Counted from the first letter of the stretch, positions 35,579 through 44,783 are shown. The stretch: DNA of 59,387 bases from Microbacterium sp. T32 (GCF_001619615.1 NZ_LQQP01000013.1:1-59387), one strand, 5' to 3'. Numbers and translations: made by a program. The notes: a model not told the origin generated them from the letters alone.

Positions 35579-36513
35579 AGCACGTCCTCCCGCTTGCGCA
35601 GAAAACGGATCACGGGGAAGGCCAGGATCGCGACCACGAGGAACAGCACGAGGCTCATCGTCGTGGCCTGGGCGAACAGGCCCTGACCGAAGGTCCGGAA
35701 GATGAAGATGTTGAGCAGTTCGGTGGTCCCGCCGGGGCCGCCCGCGGTGGTCGCCTGGACGATGTCGAAGCCGTTCATCGAGCCGAGCAGCGACGTGGCG
35801 ACGTTGAAAGTCACCGCCGGGGCGAGCAGCGGGAAGCGGATCGCGCGGAACGTCGTCCACCATCCCGCGCCGTCCAGGCGCGCGGCTTCGAGGACGTCGT
35901 CGTTGATGGTCTTGAGGCCCGCGAGGTAGATGAGCATCGACAGGCCCATCCACTTCCACGCGTGGATGAGGGCGACGACCACGATCGTCCACGTCGTGCT
36001 GCCGAGCCAGGCGATGTCGATGCTCTGGCCGGTGAGAAAGCTCAGGATGCCGTTGAGTGCGCCGTCCGGCTTGAGCATGGCCTGGAAGATGTAGCCGACC
36101 GCGAGGGCCGACATGATCACCGGAACGAAGAAGGCGACCCGGAGAGCGCGGTTCGTCCGGGTGTCGCGCTCGAGGAGCAGGGCGAGTCCCAGACCGAAGA
36201 GGTTCTGGAAGATCGCGACCAGCACGGCGTAGATCAACGTCACCGACAGCGCGTTGACGAGCGAGCCGTTGGAGAAGAGCGAGACGAAGTTGTCGGTGCC
36301 GATGAAGTCGATCGAGCTCTTGAAGCTCGACCAGTTCGTGAAGGCGTAGACGAAGTTGAAGACGGTGGGAACGGCGAAGAACACCACCAGGACCGCCAGT
36401 GCGGGGATCAGGAACCGCAGGGGGTGGTCCTTCGCTTGCCGACCGCGCGGGGCGGACCGCGTCGGACGCGGTGGCGGCGTCACCGTGTGGGGACGCTCGA
36501 GAGTGGATGTCAT
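35575..36513 (-). CDS. Sugar ABC transporter permease (MalF-like), alpha-galactoside operon
   Basis: A 312-residue membrane protein with a proline-rich N-terminal tail (about 30 residues) and six helices; EAA loop EAARLDGAGWWTTFRAIRFP. The ATG at 36513 is preceded by GGGAGGAACG. A strong hairpin lies between it and the binding-protein gene. Confidence 0.92.
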   Translation of the reverse strand: MTSTLERPHTVTPPPRPTRSAPRGRQAKDHPLRFLIPALAVLVVFFAVPTVFNFVYAFTNWSSFKSSIDFIGTDNFVSLFSNGSLVNALSVTLIYAVLVAIFQNLFGLGLALLLERDTRTNRALRVAFFVPVIMSALAVGYIFQAMLKPDGALNGILSFLTGQSIDIAWLGSTTWTIVVVALIHAWKWMGLSMLIYLAGLKTINDDVLEAARLDGAGWWTTFRAIRFPLLAPAVTFNVATSLLGSMNGFDIVQATTAGGPGGTTELLNIFIFRTFGQGLFAQATTMSLVLFLVVAILAFPVIRFLRKREDVL

Positions 36514-36533
36514 GGGTCGTTCCTCCCGGGAGA

Positions 36534-36561
36534 GGGGCGCCGGGTCGGGTCCCGGCGCCCC
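36534..36561 (-). terminator. Intercistronic hairpin between binding-protein and permease genes
   Basis: GGGGCGCCGGG (36534-36544) and CCCGGCGCCCC (36551-36561) form an 11-bp perfect stem with a 6-nt loop. It lies just past the binding-protein stop inside an operon and lacks a U-tract, so it probably stabilises the upstream mRNA or partly terminates, giving more binding protein than permease. Confidence 0.65.
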
Positions 36562-36569
36562 GAGGGAAA

Positions 36570-37889
36570 TCAGAAGCCGGGCGCCCCGATGGCCTTGGCC
36601 AGCTCGGCGAACTGCTTCTGGGTGGCTTCGGCGACCTGCGTGGGCGTCTTGGTGCCCTGGATCATGTCACCGAGGTTGAGGTACAGGTCGGGGTTCGCGA
36701 CGGCGAGTGCCTGCATCGATCCGACCGAGTCTCCGAGGGAGCCGCTCACGTCGAGCAGCGCCTGCGGCACGTCCGAGGACGACTTCACGTTGCTCTGCAG
36801 CGAGACCGTCTTCTGCGCCTGGACGAAGTCGCTGTATCCGTCGCCGAGCCAGTACGACAGCAGCTGGCGTGCGGCGGCTTCGCGCTTGGCATCCCCCGTC
36901 TTGAACGCCACGAGGGCGTTCGACTGGTCGGGGATGAAGGTGCCGACGTTGCCCTTGGGGGAGATCGGGAAGAAGCCGATCTTCTCGTTCAGCTCCTTGG
37001 TGTCGGCGAGCGACTGCAGCTGACCGAAGAACGAGTTCACCTGCACGGCCATGGCCGCCTGACCAGACAGCAACGCCGGACCCTGGTCCTCGAACTTCGC
37101 GGTCGTGAGGTTCGCGTTGAACAGGCCCTCCTGGATGAGGCCCTGGTAGGTGTCGATCGCGCCTTGGATCGTGGGGTCGGTGAACTTCTCCTCGTTCTTG
37201 TTCACGCGATCCCAGAGCCCCGCCTTCGCGGCATCCGCGAGCTGCACCTGCACCCACCACTGCGTGGCCCAGGGCGTCCCGCCGCCGAAGTCGAAGAACG
37301 GGGTGACGCCCGCGGCCTTGAGCTGCCGCGCGTCGGCGAGGAACTCGTCCCAGTTCCCGGGGGTCTTGGTGATGCCCGCCTTCGCGAACACCTCCTTGTT
37401 GTAGTAGACGCCCTCGACCGCCGGAGTGGTGATGAGCGCGGCGTACCGCGTCCCGTTGAGGATGCCGGTGATGTCCTTCAGCTCGGGCGTGTAGGCGTCG
37501 ATGAAGGGTGCGCCGTCCAGCGGCTGGAGGTTGGTCGAGGCGTTCAGTGCCGTCAGCTGTGAGGCCGTGGGCTGCCAGAAGGCGAGGTCGGGCTTGTCGC
37601 CTGTCGCGACCTTCGTCTGCACGCTCTGCTCGTACGGGTCGGGGATGGTCACGACGTCCACCGTGGCGCCGGTGGCCGCCTCGAATCCCTTGACGACGCT
37701 GTCGGGGACCTTGTTCGAGTTCTGCGCGGCCCAGATGGTGAGGGTCGTGCCGTCGAGCTTGGTGTCCTGTGCCGGCCAGTCCGAGGGACCCGCGTTGCCG
37801 CCACCGCCGGCGCCGGGGTCCGAACAGCCGGCGAGGGCGAGGGCTGCCACGGCGGCGACGGCCGTCGTAGCGAAGAACCGCTTCTTCAT
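36570..37889 (-). CDS. Sugar ABC transporter substrate-binding lipoprotein, alpha-galactoside operon
   Basis: A 439-residue family 1 binding protein. Signal peptide MKKRFFATTAVAAVAALALA and lipobox LAGC with Cys22. Blocks include TLTIWAAQNSN, PDLAFWQPT and GVYYNKEVFAKAGI. AAGGAGC precedes the ATG. It is downstream of the GH36 gene, so the ligand is likely raffinose, stachyose, melibiose or a related galactoside. Confidence 0.92.
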   Translation of the reverse strand: MKKRFFATTAVAAVAALALAGCSDPGAGGGGNAGPSDWPAQDTKLDGTTLTIWAAQNSNKVPDSVVKGFEAATGATVDVVTIPDPYEQSVQTKVATGDKPDLAFWQPTASQLTALNASTNLQPLDGAPFIDAYTPELKDITGILNGTRYAALITTPAVEGVYYNKEVFAKAGITKTPGNWDEFLADARQLKAAGVTPFFDFGGGTPWATQWWVQVQLADAAKAGLWDRVNKNEEKFTDPTIQGAIDTYQGLIQEGLFNANLTTAKFEDQGPALLSGQAAMAVQVNSFFGQLQSLADTKELNEKIGFFPISPKGNVGTFIPDQSNALVAFKTGDAKREAAARQLLSYWLGDGYSDFVQAQKTVSLQSNVKSSSDVPQALLDVSGSLGDSVGSMQALAVANPDLYLNLGDMIQGTKTPTQVAEATQKQFAELAKAIGAPGF

Positions 37890-37912
37890 TGAATTGCTCC
37901 TTGTTGATGTGA

Positions 37913-40075
37913 TCAGTCTGATCCGGTGCCGAAGCCTTCGTCGACCGGGGCGGGTCGGGTCGAAAGCCGGAGAGTACGCGCGGAGATACGGGCATCACCG
38001 GCGCGCACGTGCAGGGTTCCCGTCGCGGCATCCCATTCGGTGCGCCAGGTCGGGAGGTCCAGGGGGAAGACCGGGGTCACCTCGACGTCGCGACCGACGA
38101 GGTGGGGGAAGGACAGCGTCACGGATGCGTCGTCGCCTCGGCGCCAGACCGAGACGAGATCGCCCTCGGAACCGCGGAGGGCGAGCGCGATCCAGGGGTC
38201 GTCCCAGCCGGGCAGGCCGAGCGGCCAGTGCGGGTGGGAGCCGGCGATCTCGGCGCGCAGCTCCTTCGCGACCGTGATCGCTTCGGCGACCCGGTGGCGC
38301 TGCGCGCGCGTCATCCGGTTGAGGTGACCCGAGACGTAGAAGCGGCCGAGGAGGCCGGTGACGAGGCAGAACGCCGACTCCTCGGCATCCATCTCGGGTT
38401 GGGGGTACGCCCAGCTCGCCGCCTGCTCGGGCAGGATCGCCATCGGGGCCGCGGCCGCGATCGGCGGGTACTTGCGGAAGTCCTGCTGGTCGGAGGTCGA
38501 CTGCATCGCCAGCCGTGACAGCATCGCGTAGTCCATGCGCATTGCGCCCGAGCTGCAGTTCTCGATGACGAGGGTCGGATGCCGGTCGAGCACACCGTCC
38601 AGCCAGTCCAGCACCGCGCGGTTGTGGCCGAGCAGTCCGTCACCGACGCTGTCGGCGTCCCGATCCGTCCCCGGGCCGGGGTTGATGTTGTAGTCCATCT
38701 TGAAGAACCCGAGACCGAAGTCCGCAACGAGCCGATCCACGACGCCGTCGAGGTGCGCGCGGGCGGCGGGGTGACGCAGATCCAGGTGGAAGCGGTCGTG
38801 CTCGACGACGCGCTGACCGTGGCGCTGCAGGAAGGCTTCGGCCGGCAGCCGGTCGGCGAGGGGGCTCCGGATGCCGACGACCTCCGGCTCCAGCCAGAGC
38901 CCGGCCACCATGCCCTCGGCGTGGATCGCGTCGATGACCTCGACGAGGCCGCCCGGGAAACGGGTGGTCGATGGCATCCACTCGCCGACGGAGTCCCACC
39001 AGTGTCCGGAGTCGTCGTACCACCCGGCGTCGATGCAGAACACCTCGGCGCCGACCTCGGCCGCGGCGCGGATGAGGGGGAGGAGCTTCTCGGTGGTGGG
39101 GTCGCCGTCGAGGGTGTTCATGTAGTCGTTGAAGACCACGGGCATCGCGGCGTTGTCGGGGTGCGGGCGCCGCGTCGCGCGGCGGTGGTCGGTCATCGCC
39201 GACACCGCGCCGGTGGCATCCGGGGCGAAGGCGACCGTTGCGGGCAAGCTCGTGAACGAATCGGCGGGCTCGAGGACGTGGGTCCACGCCGCGTCGGCGT
39301 CGGTGGGTCCGGCGAGGGCGAGGTAGCCGCCCGCGGTGTCTTCGCCGATCTCCCAGCGCCACGCGCCGTTGTGCTCGATCTGCCAGGCGAGGGCGAGACC
39401 GGTCGTGCGCGACTCGAGCACGCCCGTCGGCAGGGCCTTCGCCGTGGACCACGTCCCCGTGGACACGGCGGTGAGGGCGCCGCGCGGATTGTGCCCGGTG
39501 AGGTGCTCGGCGAGGGGCACGAAGTCCGGGCCGCGCAGAGGAGTACGCGTCCACCGCCCCTCGCCGAGCCAGTCGCTCTCACCCGTCAGGCGCTCCCAGC
39601 CTGCGAACGCGTCGTCGGTCGCGCCGGGGTCGGTGAATCCGGCAGCCCAGGAGGCGACCGACCGGAGCGCGACGCGACCCGTGCCGACGTTGGTGAGGGC
39701 GACGGTGCTGGAGATCGCGGCCACGCCCTCGCGGGTGGTGAGCGTGAGAGTCGCCTCCAGGTCTCCCGAGCGCTGCCGGATGACGAGGGTGTGCACGCCG
39801 TCGCGGACGGTCTCGGTGTGGTCGACGTAGCGCATCCGCAGACCGAGTTCGGTGTGGGCGAGGCGTCCGGAGGCGGGGCGGTGGCCGGCGTCCGCGGTGA
39901 GCACCTCGACGAACGGGATGCGGTGGATCGGCAGGTCGCGACCGGCGAGGCGGATCGCCGCGCAGACCACGGGCGCGTCGTCGTCCCACTGGAACGTCAG
40001 CGCCACGAGGTCGGTGCCCCACGCGAGGCGCGGGGCCGGGGCCGCGTCGGTGGGGGCGGGGTGCATCGTCGTCAT
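37913..40075 (-). CDS. GH36 alpha-galactosidase
   Basis: A 720-residue enzyme: N-terminal beta-sandwich (about 1-300), TIM barrel (about 310-640) and C-terminal beta domain. The nucleophile is Asp461 in FFKMDYN, and the acid/base Asp515 in ENCSSGAMRMDYAM. CIDAGWYDD and WLEPEVVG are substrate-pocket blocks. The motif around the nucleophile differs from the KWDMNR of classical enzymes, so the substrate may differ from plain raffinose. No signal peptide is visible, so cleavage is cytoplasmic. First gene of the operon, under a LacI-controlled promoter. Confidence 0.9.
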   Translation of the reverse strand: MTTMHPAPTDAAPAPRLAWGTDLVALTFQWDDDAPVVCAAIRLAGRDLPIHRIPFVEVLTADAGHRPASGRLAHTELGLRMRYVDHTETVRDGVHTLVIRQRSGDLEATLTLTTREGVAAISSTVALTNVGTGRVALRSVASWAAGFTDPGATDDAFAGWERLTGESDWLGEGRWTRTPLRGPDFVPLAEHLTGHNPRGALTAVSTGTWSTAKALPTGVLESRTTGLALAWQIEHNGAWRWEIGEDTAGGYLALAGPTDADAAWTHVLEPADSFTSLPATVAFAPDATGAVSAMTDHRRATRRPHPDNAAMPVVFNDYMNTLDGDPTTEKLLPLIRAAAEVGAEVFCIDAGWYDDSGHWWDSVGEWMPSTTRFPGGLVEVIDAIHAEGMVAGLWLEPEVVGIRSPLADRLPAEAFLQRHGQRVVEHDRFHLDLRHPAARAHLDGVVDRLVADFGLGFFKMDYNINPGPGTDRDADSVGDGLLGHNRAVLDWLDGVLDRHPTLVIENCSSGAMRMDYAMLSRLAMQSTSDQQDFRKYPPIAAAAPMAILPEQAASWAYPQPEMDAEESAFCLVTGLLGRFYVSGHLNRMTRAQRHRVAEAITVAKELRAEIAGSHPHWPLGLPGWDDPWIALALRGSEGDLVSVWRRGDDASVTLSFPHLVGRDVEVTPVFPLDLPTWRTEWDAATGTLHVRAGDARISARTLRLSTRPAPVDEGFGTGSD

Positions 40076-40104
40076 TCGTCTCTCCGTCGTGTCGAACGAG
40101 AGGG

Positions 40105-40155
40105 ACGCTAACGGATTCTGAAAGCGTTATCAAGTACTTATTGAAACCGCTATCA
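40105..40155 (-). promoter_or_regulatory. Promoter and two LacI-type operators of the alpha-galactoside operon
   Basis: On the minus strand TTGATA (40128-40133) and TAGCGT (40105-40110) form a -35/-10 pair spaced 17 bp. TGAAAGCGTTATCA (40119-40132) overlaps the -35 and spacer, and TGAAACCGCTATCA (40142-40155) lies 9 bp upstream. Both match the LacI consensus with central CG. Confidence 0.75.
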
Positions 40156-40239
40156 CGTCTCGTTAGCTTGACGGGGGACGAGCGAGCCTGCGCACGACCA
40201 TGCGGAGAGGGAGGTCCGTGATCCTTCGTCGAACACGAA

Positions 40240-40271
40240 ACGCCCCTCCCCGAGCAGTCGGAGAGGGGCGT
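40240..40271 (-). terminator. Hairpin terminator
   Basis: ACGCCCCTC (40240-40248) pairs with GAGGGGCGT (40263-40271); on the minus strand the stem is followed by TTTCGTGTT. It lies 18 bp beyond the stop of the membrane-protein gene at 40290. Confidence 0.8.
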
Positions 40272-40289
40272 CAATCGTCGTGGGGCGGC

Positions 40290-40793
40290 TCAGCCGGTCG
40301 CGCCCATCGGCCGTGTCGAGATGTCGAAGCTCGCGAAGGGGACGGGAGCGAACAGGGAGTAGTTGTTCCAGTCCTCGACGTGCAGCGTGGAGATCGCCCA
40401 GTGCCCGACGACGAACGTGACGAGGGTGAGCACCACGATCACCAGGCGGGCGTTGTGGAGGATGCCGAGCGCGCACGCGACGGTGTCGGCACGGCCCAGG
40501 ATCCTCGTCAGCGAGAACAGCACGATCACGCCGATCGCGACGTACACGAGGGGGTGCGCGCTCACCGTGACCGAGCCGCACATCGGGGTGACGTCGGTCG
40601 GTCGTCCGGTGGCGTCGAGGAAGCCGCCGCTGCCGGTGACACCACCCGAGCAGCTGCTCATGCCGCCCTGCAAGAACACAGCCAGCATGGTCGCCGCCAC
40701 GATGGCCCAGACCAGGAGCGACCGGATGCCGACCACGATCTCGGCGCCCGGAAGCAGGGCGTTCTCGTCGGTTTCGTTCTGCGTGATGGTCAT
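40290..40793 (-). CDS. Membrane protein of unknown function
   Basis: A 167-residue protein with four predicted helices at about 24-42, 80-98, 108-112 extended to 132, and a short hydrophobic segment near 140. A loop of about 35 residues between the first two contains two cysteines (SCSGGVTG and PMCGSV) that could form a disulfide outside the cell. I do not recognise a family. It is followed by a clear terminator and is a single-gene unit. Confidence 0.75.
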   Translation of the reverse strand: MTITQNETDENALLPGAEIVVGIRSLLVWAIVAATMLAVFLQGGMSSCSGGVTGSGGFLDATGRPTDVTPMCGSVTVSAHPLVYVAIGVIVLFSLTRILGRADTVACALGILHNARLVIVVLTLVTFVVGHWAISTLHVEDWNNYSLFAPVPFASFDISTRPMGATG

Positions 40794-40838
40794 GGACGGC
40801 CCCCCGAGGTTCCTCCCACCCTCACACGGACGGGCTGA

Positions 40839-42053
40839 TCAGTCCAGGAATTCCCGCGCCGCGACCACGAGGTTCTCGACGCCGCGGTCGATGGTCGGCT
40901 GCATCACGGGGGCGAAGAACGGCGAGTGGTTGGTCGGGATGTCCCGTTCGACCGTGCCGCCGGCCACGGCATCCGCGAAGGTCTGCGGATCCACGCCGCC
41001 CCAGAACCAGAACACGAGCGGGGCGCCGGACTCGCGCGCGAACCACGACACGTCCTCGCTGCCGGTGAACATGCCGGGGTCGACGACGCTGCCCTCGCCG
41101 AACGCCCGACGGAAGGCCGCGGTCAGGCGGGAGGTGGCATCCGGATCGTTGATCGTGGGCGGCAGGGTGTGGTCGGTCGTGATGGTCGGGGTCTTCTCGG
41201 CTCCGGATGCCTCGGCCTCGGCGCGGATGATCCGCTCGACCTTGCTCATGACCCGGGCGCGGGCCTCGTCATCGGGGTAGCGCAGGCTCAGCTCGAGCTT
41301 CGCCTCGGCGGGGATGATGTTGTTCTTCAGGCCCGCGTGGATCGAGCCGACCGTGACGACCGCGACGTCGCGCGGGTCCACCTCGCGCGACACGACGGTC
41401 TGCAACCGCATGACGGTCGCCGCCGCCATGACGACCGGGTCGATCGTGGAGTGGGGGCGCGACCCGTGTCCGCCACGGCCGTGCAGCACGACGGTGAGCC
41501 CGTCGGATGCCGCCATCTGCGTGCCCGGGCGCACGCCGATCGTGCCCGCGGGGAGGGGCGTGACGTGCTGGCCCAGCACGATGTCGGGGCGCGGATACCG
41601 GTCGAGGACGCCGTCGGCGATCATCGCCTGCGACCCGGCGCCGTACTCCTCGGCGGGCTGGAACACCGCGACGATCGTGCCCGACCACTCGTCGGTCGTC
41701 GCGACGAGGCGCTCGAGCGCGCCGATCAGGGCGGTGACGTGCATGTCGTGGCCGCACGCGTGCATCACGGGGACCGCGTTGCCGGCCGGGTCGGTGCCGC
41801 GCGCGGTGCTCGCGTACGGCAGGCCCGTCTGCTCCTCGACGGGCAGTCCGTCCATGTCGGCCCGCAGCCACACGACCGGTCCGGGACCGTTGTCGATGCG
41901 CGTGACGACGCCGGTGCGTCCCACGCCCTCCTCGACCGGGAGGCCGAGGTCGGCGAGGTGCCGGGCGATGACCCCCGCGGTCCGCGTCTCCTGGAACGAC
42001 AGCTCCGGATGCGTGTGCAGGTCGGTGTAGAGGCTTTCGAGGTCGACGCTCAT
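40839..42053 (-). CDS. M20 family amidohydrolase (N-acyl amino acid hydrolase-like)
   Basis: A 404-residue metallohydrolase. HTHPELSFQE near the N-terminus, WLRADMDGLPVEE, MHACGHDMHVTAL, FQPAEEYGAGSQAM and GGHGSRPH are the M20D blocks; Cys/His in HACGHDMH and Glu in PAEE bind and activate the metal. Relatives include hippurate hydrolase, IAA-amino acid hydrolase and AmiA-like aminoacylases. ATG 42053 has TAGGCT 7 nt upstream and is probably leaderless. Divergent from the FAD reductase with two family A palindromes between. Confidence 0.92.
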   Translation of the reverse strand: MSVDLESLYTDLHTHPELSFQETRTAGVIARHLADLGLPVEEGVGRTGVVTRIDNGPGPVVWLRADMDGLPVEEQTGLPYASTARGTDPAGNAVPVMHACGHDMHVTALIGALERLVATTDEWSGTIVAVFQPAEEYGAGSQAMIADGVLDRYPRPDIVLGQHVTPLPAGTIGVRPGTQMAASDGLTVVLHGRGGHGSRPHSTIDPVVMAAATVMRLQTVVSREVDPRDVAVVTVGSIHAGLKNNIIPAEAKLELSLRYPDDEARARVMSKVERIIRAEAEASGAEKTPTITTDHTLPPTINDPDATSRLTAAFRRAFGEGSVVDPGMFTGSEDVSWFARESGAPLVFWFWGGVDPQTFADAVAGGTVERDIPTNHSPFFAPVMQPTIDRGVENLVVAAREFLD

Positions 42054-42060
42054 GCGTTCG

Positions 42061-42066
42061 AGCCTA
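42061..42066 (-). promoter_or_regulatory. -10 box TAGGCT of leaderless amidohydrolase gene
   Basis: TAGGCT (minus strand) ends 7 nt before the ATG at 42053. Copy A5 begins 26 bp further upstream. Confidence 0.5.
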
Positions 42067-42091
42067 GGCGTGGTGCCGCGCCGGTGCACTG

Positions 42092-42159
42092 GTTCGGGCG
42101 AGTGTCCAAGACACGCCGCATCTGCCCGACGCCATACGGCGTGTCCTGGACACCCGAAC
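42092..42159. repeat. Family A palindrome, variant A' copy A5
   Basis: AGTGTCCAAGACACGCCG (42101-42118) pairs with CGGCGTGTCCTGGACAC, with outer GTTCGGG/CCCGAAC extending the stem. The loop starts CATCTGCCCG, as in A7. This variant has GCCG instead of GCGGA after the core. Confidence 0.9.
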
Positions 42160-42203
42160 CTCCGCCCCCGGGAACGCCCGACCGTGCGCGGTGCGGTTTG
42201 CGG

Positions 42204-42262
42204 TTCAGTGTCCAGAACACGCGGACGATGCGCCGTGGCATCCGCGTGTCTTGGACACTGAA
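42204..42262. repeat. Family A palindrome, copy A6
   Basis: Left arm TTCAGTGTCCAGAACACGCGGA region (42204-42225), right arm 42241-42262. With A5 it forms an A'/A doublet in the divergent gap between the amidohydrolase and the FAD reductase genes (294 bp). Confidence 0.93.
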
Positions 42263-42347
42263 ACCCGGCGCCGCCCACCCGCTACCCGATGCCACCTCCC
42301 CTGTCCACCCGTCCCGCGCGGGGCGCGGCGGAGGCGAGGCTGGCGGC

Positions 42348-43541
42348 ATGGCCACGACACACTTCGACTACCTCATCGTCGGCGGCGGGATGGTCGCCGA
42401 CACCGCCGCGCGCGGCATCCGCGAGCTCGACGCCGACGGGGCGATCGGCATCCTGAGCGACGACGTCGACGAGCCGTACACGCGTCCGGCCCTGAGCAAG
42501 AAGCTGTGGACCGACGACGAGTTCACGTGGGAGAAGGTACCGCTCGGCACCGCCGACGACACCGGCGCCGACATCCGGCTGCGCACGCGGGCGACGGCGA
42601 TCCGCCCCGAGGCGCACGAAGTGGATGCCGACGGCCGAACGTTCACGTACGGCAAGCTGCTCATCGCCACTGGCGGGCACCCCGTTCCCCTCCCGATCGA
42701 CGATCGTTCCGGCGGCGAGCGGGCGCTGACCTTCCGCACCGCCGCGGACTACCGGCGGCTGCGCGCCCTGTCCGAGCAGGTCGGGCGCATCGCGGTCGTG
42801 GGCGGCGGGTACATCGGCTCCGAACTCGCGGCCGCGCTCGTCCAGAACGGCGTCGACACGGTCCTCATCCACACCGGCGCCGTGCTCGGCGACGCCGTGT
42901 TCCCGGCCGCGCTCGCGGAGCGGTTCGAGAAGCTGTTCCGCGACGCCGGGGTCGAGATCGTCGCGGGATCGAAGGTCGAGGGCGGAGAGGCGGATGCCGA
43001 TGGCATCCGGCTCCGACTCGAGGGCGGCGACGAGGTCCGCGCGGACGCCGTGGTGAGCGGGCTCGGCATCGAGGTCGCGACCGACCTCGCCGAAGCCGCG
43101 GAACTCACCGTGGACGACGGGATCGTGGTCGACGCCCAGTTGCGGACGTCGGCCGACGACGTGTGGGCCGCCGGCGATGTCGCGAGCTACCCCGACCGAC
43201 TGCTCGGTCGTCGCCGCGTCGAGCACGTCGACAACGCCAACGAGATGGGCCGTGCCGTCGGCCGGAATCTCGCCGGTGCCGCCGAGGCGTACACGCACAC
43301 GCCGTACTACTACTCGGCCGTGTTCGGCATCCGCTACGAAGCCGTCGGCACGCTCGATGCGTCGCTCGAGACGGTCGAGGACTGGATCGACACCGACCGC
43401 GGTGTCGTCTACTACCTCGACGACGAGCGCGTGGTCGGGGTGCTGCTGTGGAACGTCGAGGACGCTCGCGACGCGGCCCGCGCCGTCCTCGGCGAGGCCG
43501 ACACCCTGACACGCGACGATCTGGTCGGCCGGATCCGCTGA
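42348..43541 (+). CDS. FAD-dependent NAD(P)/ferredoxin reductase-like oxidoreductase
   Basis: A 397-residue two-dinucleotide-binding flavoprotein. FAD-binding YLIVGGGMVADTAARGI at the N-terminus, TRPALSK, ATGG before the second Rossmann motif RIAVVGGGYIGSELAAAL (about 146-163), and DDVWAAGDVAS binding the flavin ribityl chain near 270. The overall layout is that of putidaredoxin/rubredoxin reductases. The C-terminal domain (VEHVDNANEMGRAVGRNLAG) fits. The electron acceptor is unknown. Confidence 0.92.
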   Translation: MATTHFDYLIVGGGMVADTAARGIRELDADGAIGILSDDVDEPYTRPALSKKLWTDDEFTWEKVPLGTADDTGADIRLRTRATAIRPEAHEVDADGRTFTYGKLLIATGGHPVPLPIDDRSGGERALTFRTAADYRRLRALSEQVGRIAVVGGGYIGSELAAALVQNGVDTVLIHTGAVLGDAVFPAALAERFEKLFRDAGVEIVAGSKVEGGEADADGIRLRLEGGDEVRADAVVSGLGIEVATDLAEAAELTVDDGIVVDAQLRTSADDVWAAGDVASYPDRLLGRRRVEHVDNANEMGRAVGRNLAGAAEAYTHTPYYYSAVFGIRYEAVGTLDASLETVEDWIDTDRGVVYYLDDERVVGVLLWNVEDARDAARAVLGEADTLTRDDLVGRIR

Positions 43542-43552
43542 CCGCAGGGCGA

Positions 43553-43586
43553 TAGCCTGATCGCGACCATGTCACCTGCGGGGTGA
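43553..43586 (+). promoter_or_regulatory. -10 box and 5-codon leader ORF before the DUF4190 gene
   Basis: TAGCCT (43553-43558) is followed by ATG 43569, which opens a mini-ORF of five codons (MSPAG, stop 43584-43586). The main GTG at 43605, with AGGGGG upstream, starts 18 nt after that stop. Reinitiation or leader-peptide control is possible. Confidence 0.35.
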
Positions 43587-43604
43587 CGAGATCAGGGGGC
43601 ACCC

Positions 43605-44783
43605 GTGGCGACCGCAGAGCTGCGTCTTCTTCTTCCGTTGGACCAGGCACGGGATGCCGTCGGCTCCGCGTTGGCCGAGCAGGGCTTCACCGTACAGCCG
43701 ACGGCCGGCGGTTCGCTCGACGTCTCGCGCGGGAGCCTCGGCACGACGATCGTCGCGGGCGCGTTCGCCGGGCAGGACATGCACGTGCGGTTCGACGTGC
43801 ATTTCACCCCGGATGCCGAGGGCACCCTGGCCGCGTTCGAGCACTCCGCGGTCGGGGGTTTCTTCAAGGGCGGGGCCATCGGCGCGGCCAAGGCGGGCGA
43901 TGTCGTCCGCGACGCGGCGCACCTGGCCGGGGTGCGACTGGCGCAACAGGGGGTCCTGGTCGGGGGCGTCCCGGACGGAGTCGTTCCCGAACCCGCCGCC
44001 GCCCCGATCGCGGGCGACCCGACGGCTTCTGCTGCTGCATACCCCGCCCCGCCGGTCGGGTCCGCGCCGGTTCCTCCGGACCTCCGGTACGGCGCTCCTG
44101 CCCCGGTTCCGGGCGCACCGCAGCGGACGAACACGGTTGCGATCGTGGCCCTGGTCCTCGGGTTCGTGTTCCCGATCGGCGGTATCGTCGCCGGCTCCGT
44201 GGCCCTCGCGCAGGTGAAGCGGACGGGGGAGAAGGGCCGCGGCCTCGCGATCGGCGGCATCGTTGTGGGCGCAGTCATGATGGTGCTGACCGTCCTCGCC
44301 GCCATCGGTCTCTTCCTCTTCTTCACGTTCGCGGCGGCAACCTCGTCCAGTGTGGGCTCCTCGGCGGATCCGTTCGTCCCGCCCAGCGACGAGACCTCCA
44401 CCCAGGCCGAGGATCCCGCACAGCCCGATGAGTCGTTCGCCCTCCCGGTCGGCTCGTGCCTCGACGACGTGGCCAGCGGCTTCATCACCAGCGACAACGT
44501 GTTGGACTGCGCCCAGCCCCACACCTACGAGGTGTTCTCGTCGTTCCTGGTCGACGACGGAACCTTCCCGGGCGACGACGCGCTGCAGACTCAGGCGACC
44601 GATCGGTGCGGTGCGGTGTTCGGCGACTTCGTCGGCATCCCGTACGCCGACTCGGCCCTCGACTACTCCTACGTCTCGCCGACCGCCGACACCTGGGCGC
44701 AGGGCGACCGCGAGATCCTGTGCCTGATCTACGACCCGGCGGCCGCGAGCACGACCGGATCGTTGGCGGCCTCGCAGCGCTGA
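43605..44783 (+). CDS. DUF4190 / septum-formation domain membrane protein
   Basis: A 392-residue protein. Residues 1-110 form an uncharacterised alpha/beta domain with Gly-rich end; a Pro/Ala-rich linker follows to about 170. Two membrane helices (about 178-200 and 222-248) have the DUF4190 pattern ALVLGFVFPIGGIVAGSVAL and KGRGLAIGGIVVG. The outer C-terminal part, FALPVGSCLDDV...LDCAQPHTYEVF...CGAVFGDFVG, matches the septum-formation-like domain with paired cysteines. It is probably a cell-envelope protein; the exact role is unknown. Confidence 0.82.
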   Translation: MATAELRLLLPLDQARDAVGSALAEQGFTVQPTAGGSLDVSRGSLGTTIVAGAFAGQDMHVRFDVHFTPDAEGTLAAFEHSAVGGFFKGGAIGAAKAGDVVRDAAHLAGVRLAQQGVLVGGVPDGVVPEPAAAPIAGDPTASAAAYPAPPVGSAPVPPDLRYGAPAPVPGAPQRTNTVAIVALVLGFVFPIGGIVAGSVALAQVKRTGEKGRGLAIGGIVVGAVMMVLTVLAAIGLFLFFTFAAATSSSVGSSADPFVPPSDETSTQAEDPAQPDESFALPVGSCLDDVASGFITSDNVLDCAQPHTYEVFSSFLVDDGTFPGDDALQTQATDRCGAVFGDFVGIPYADSALDYSYVSPTADTWAQGDREILCLIYDPAAASTTGSLAASQR

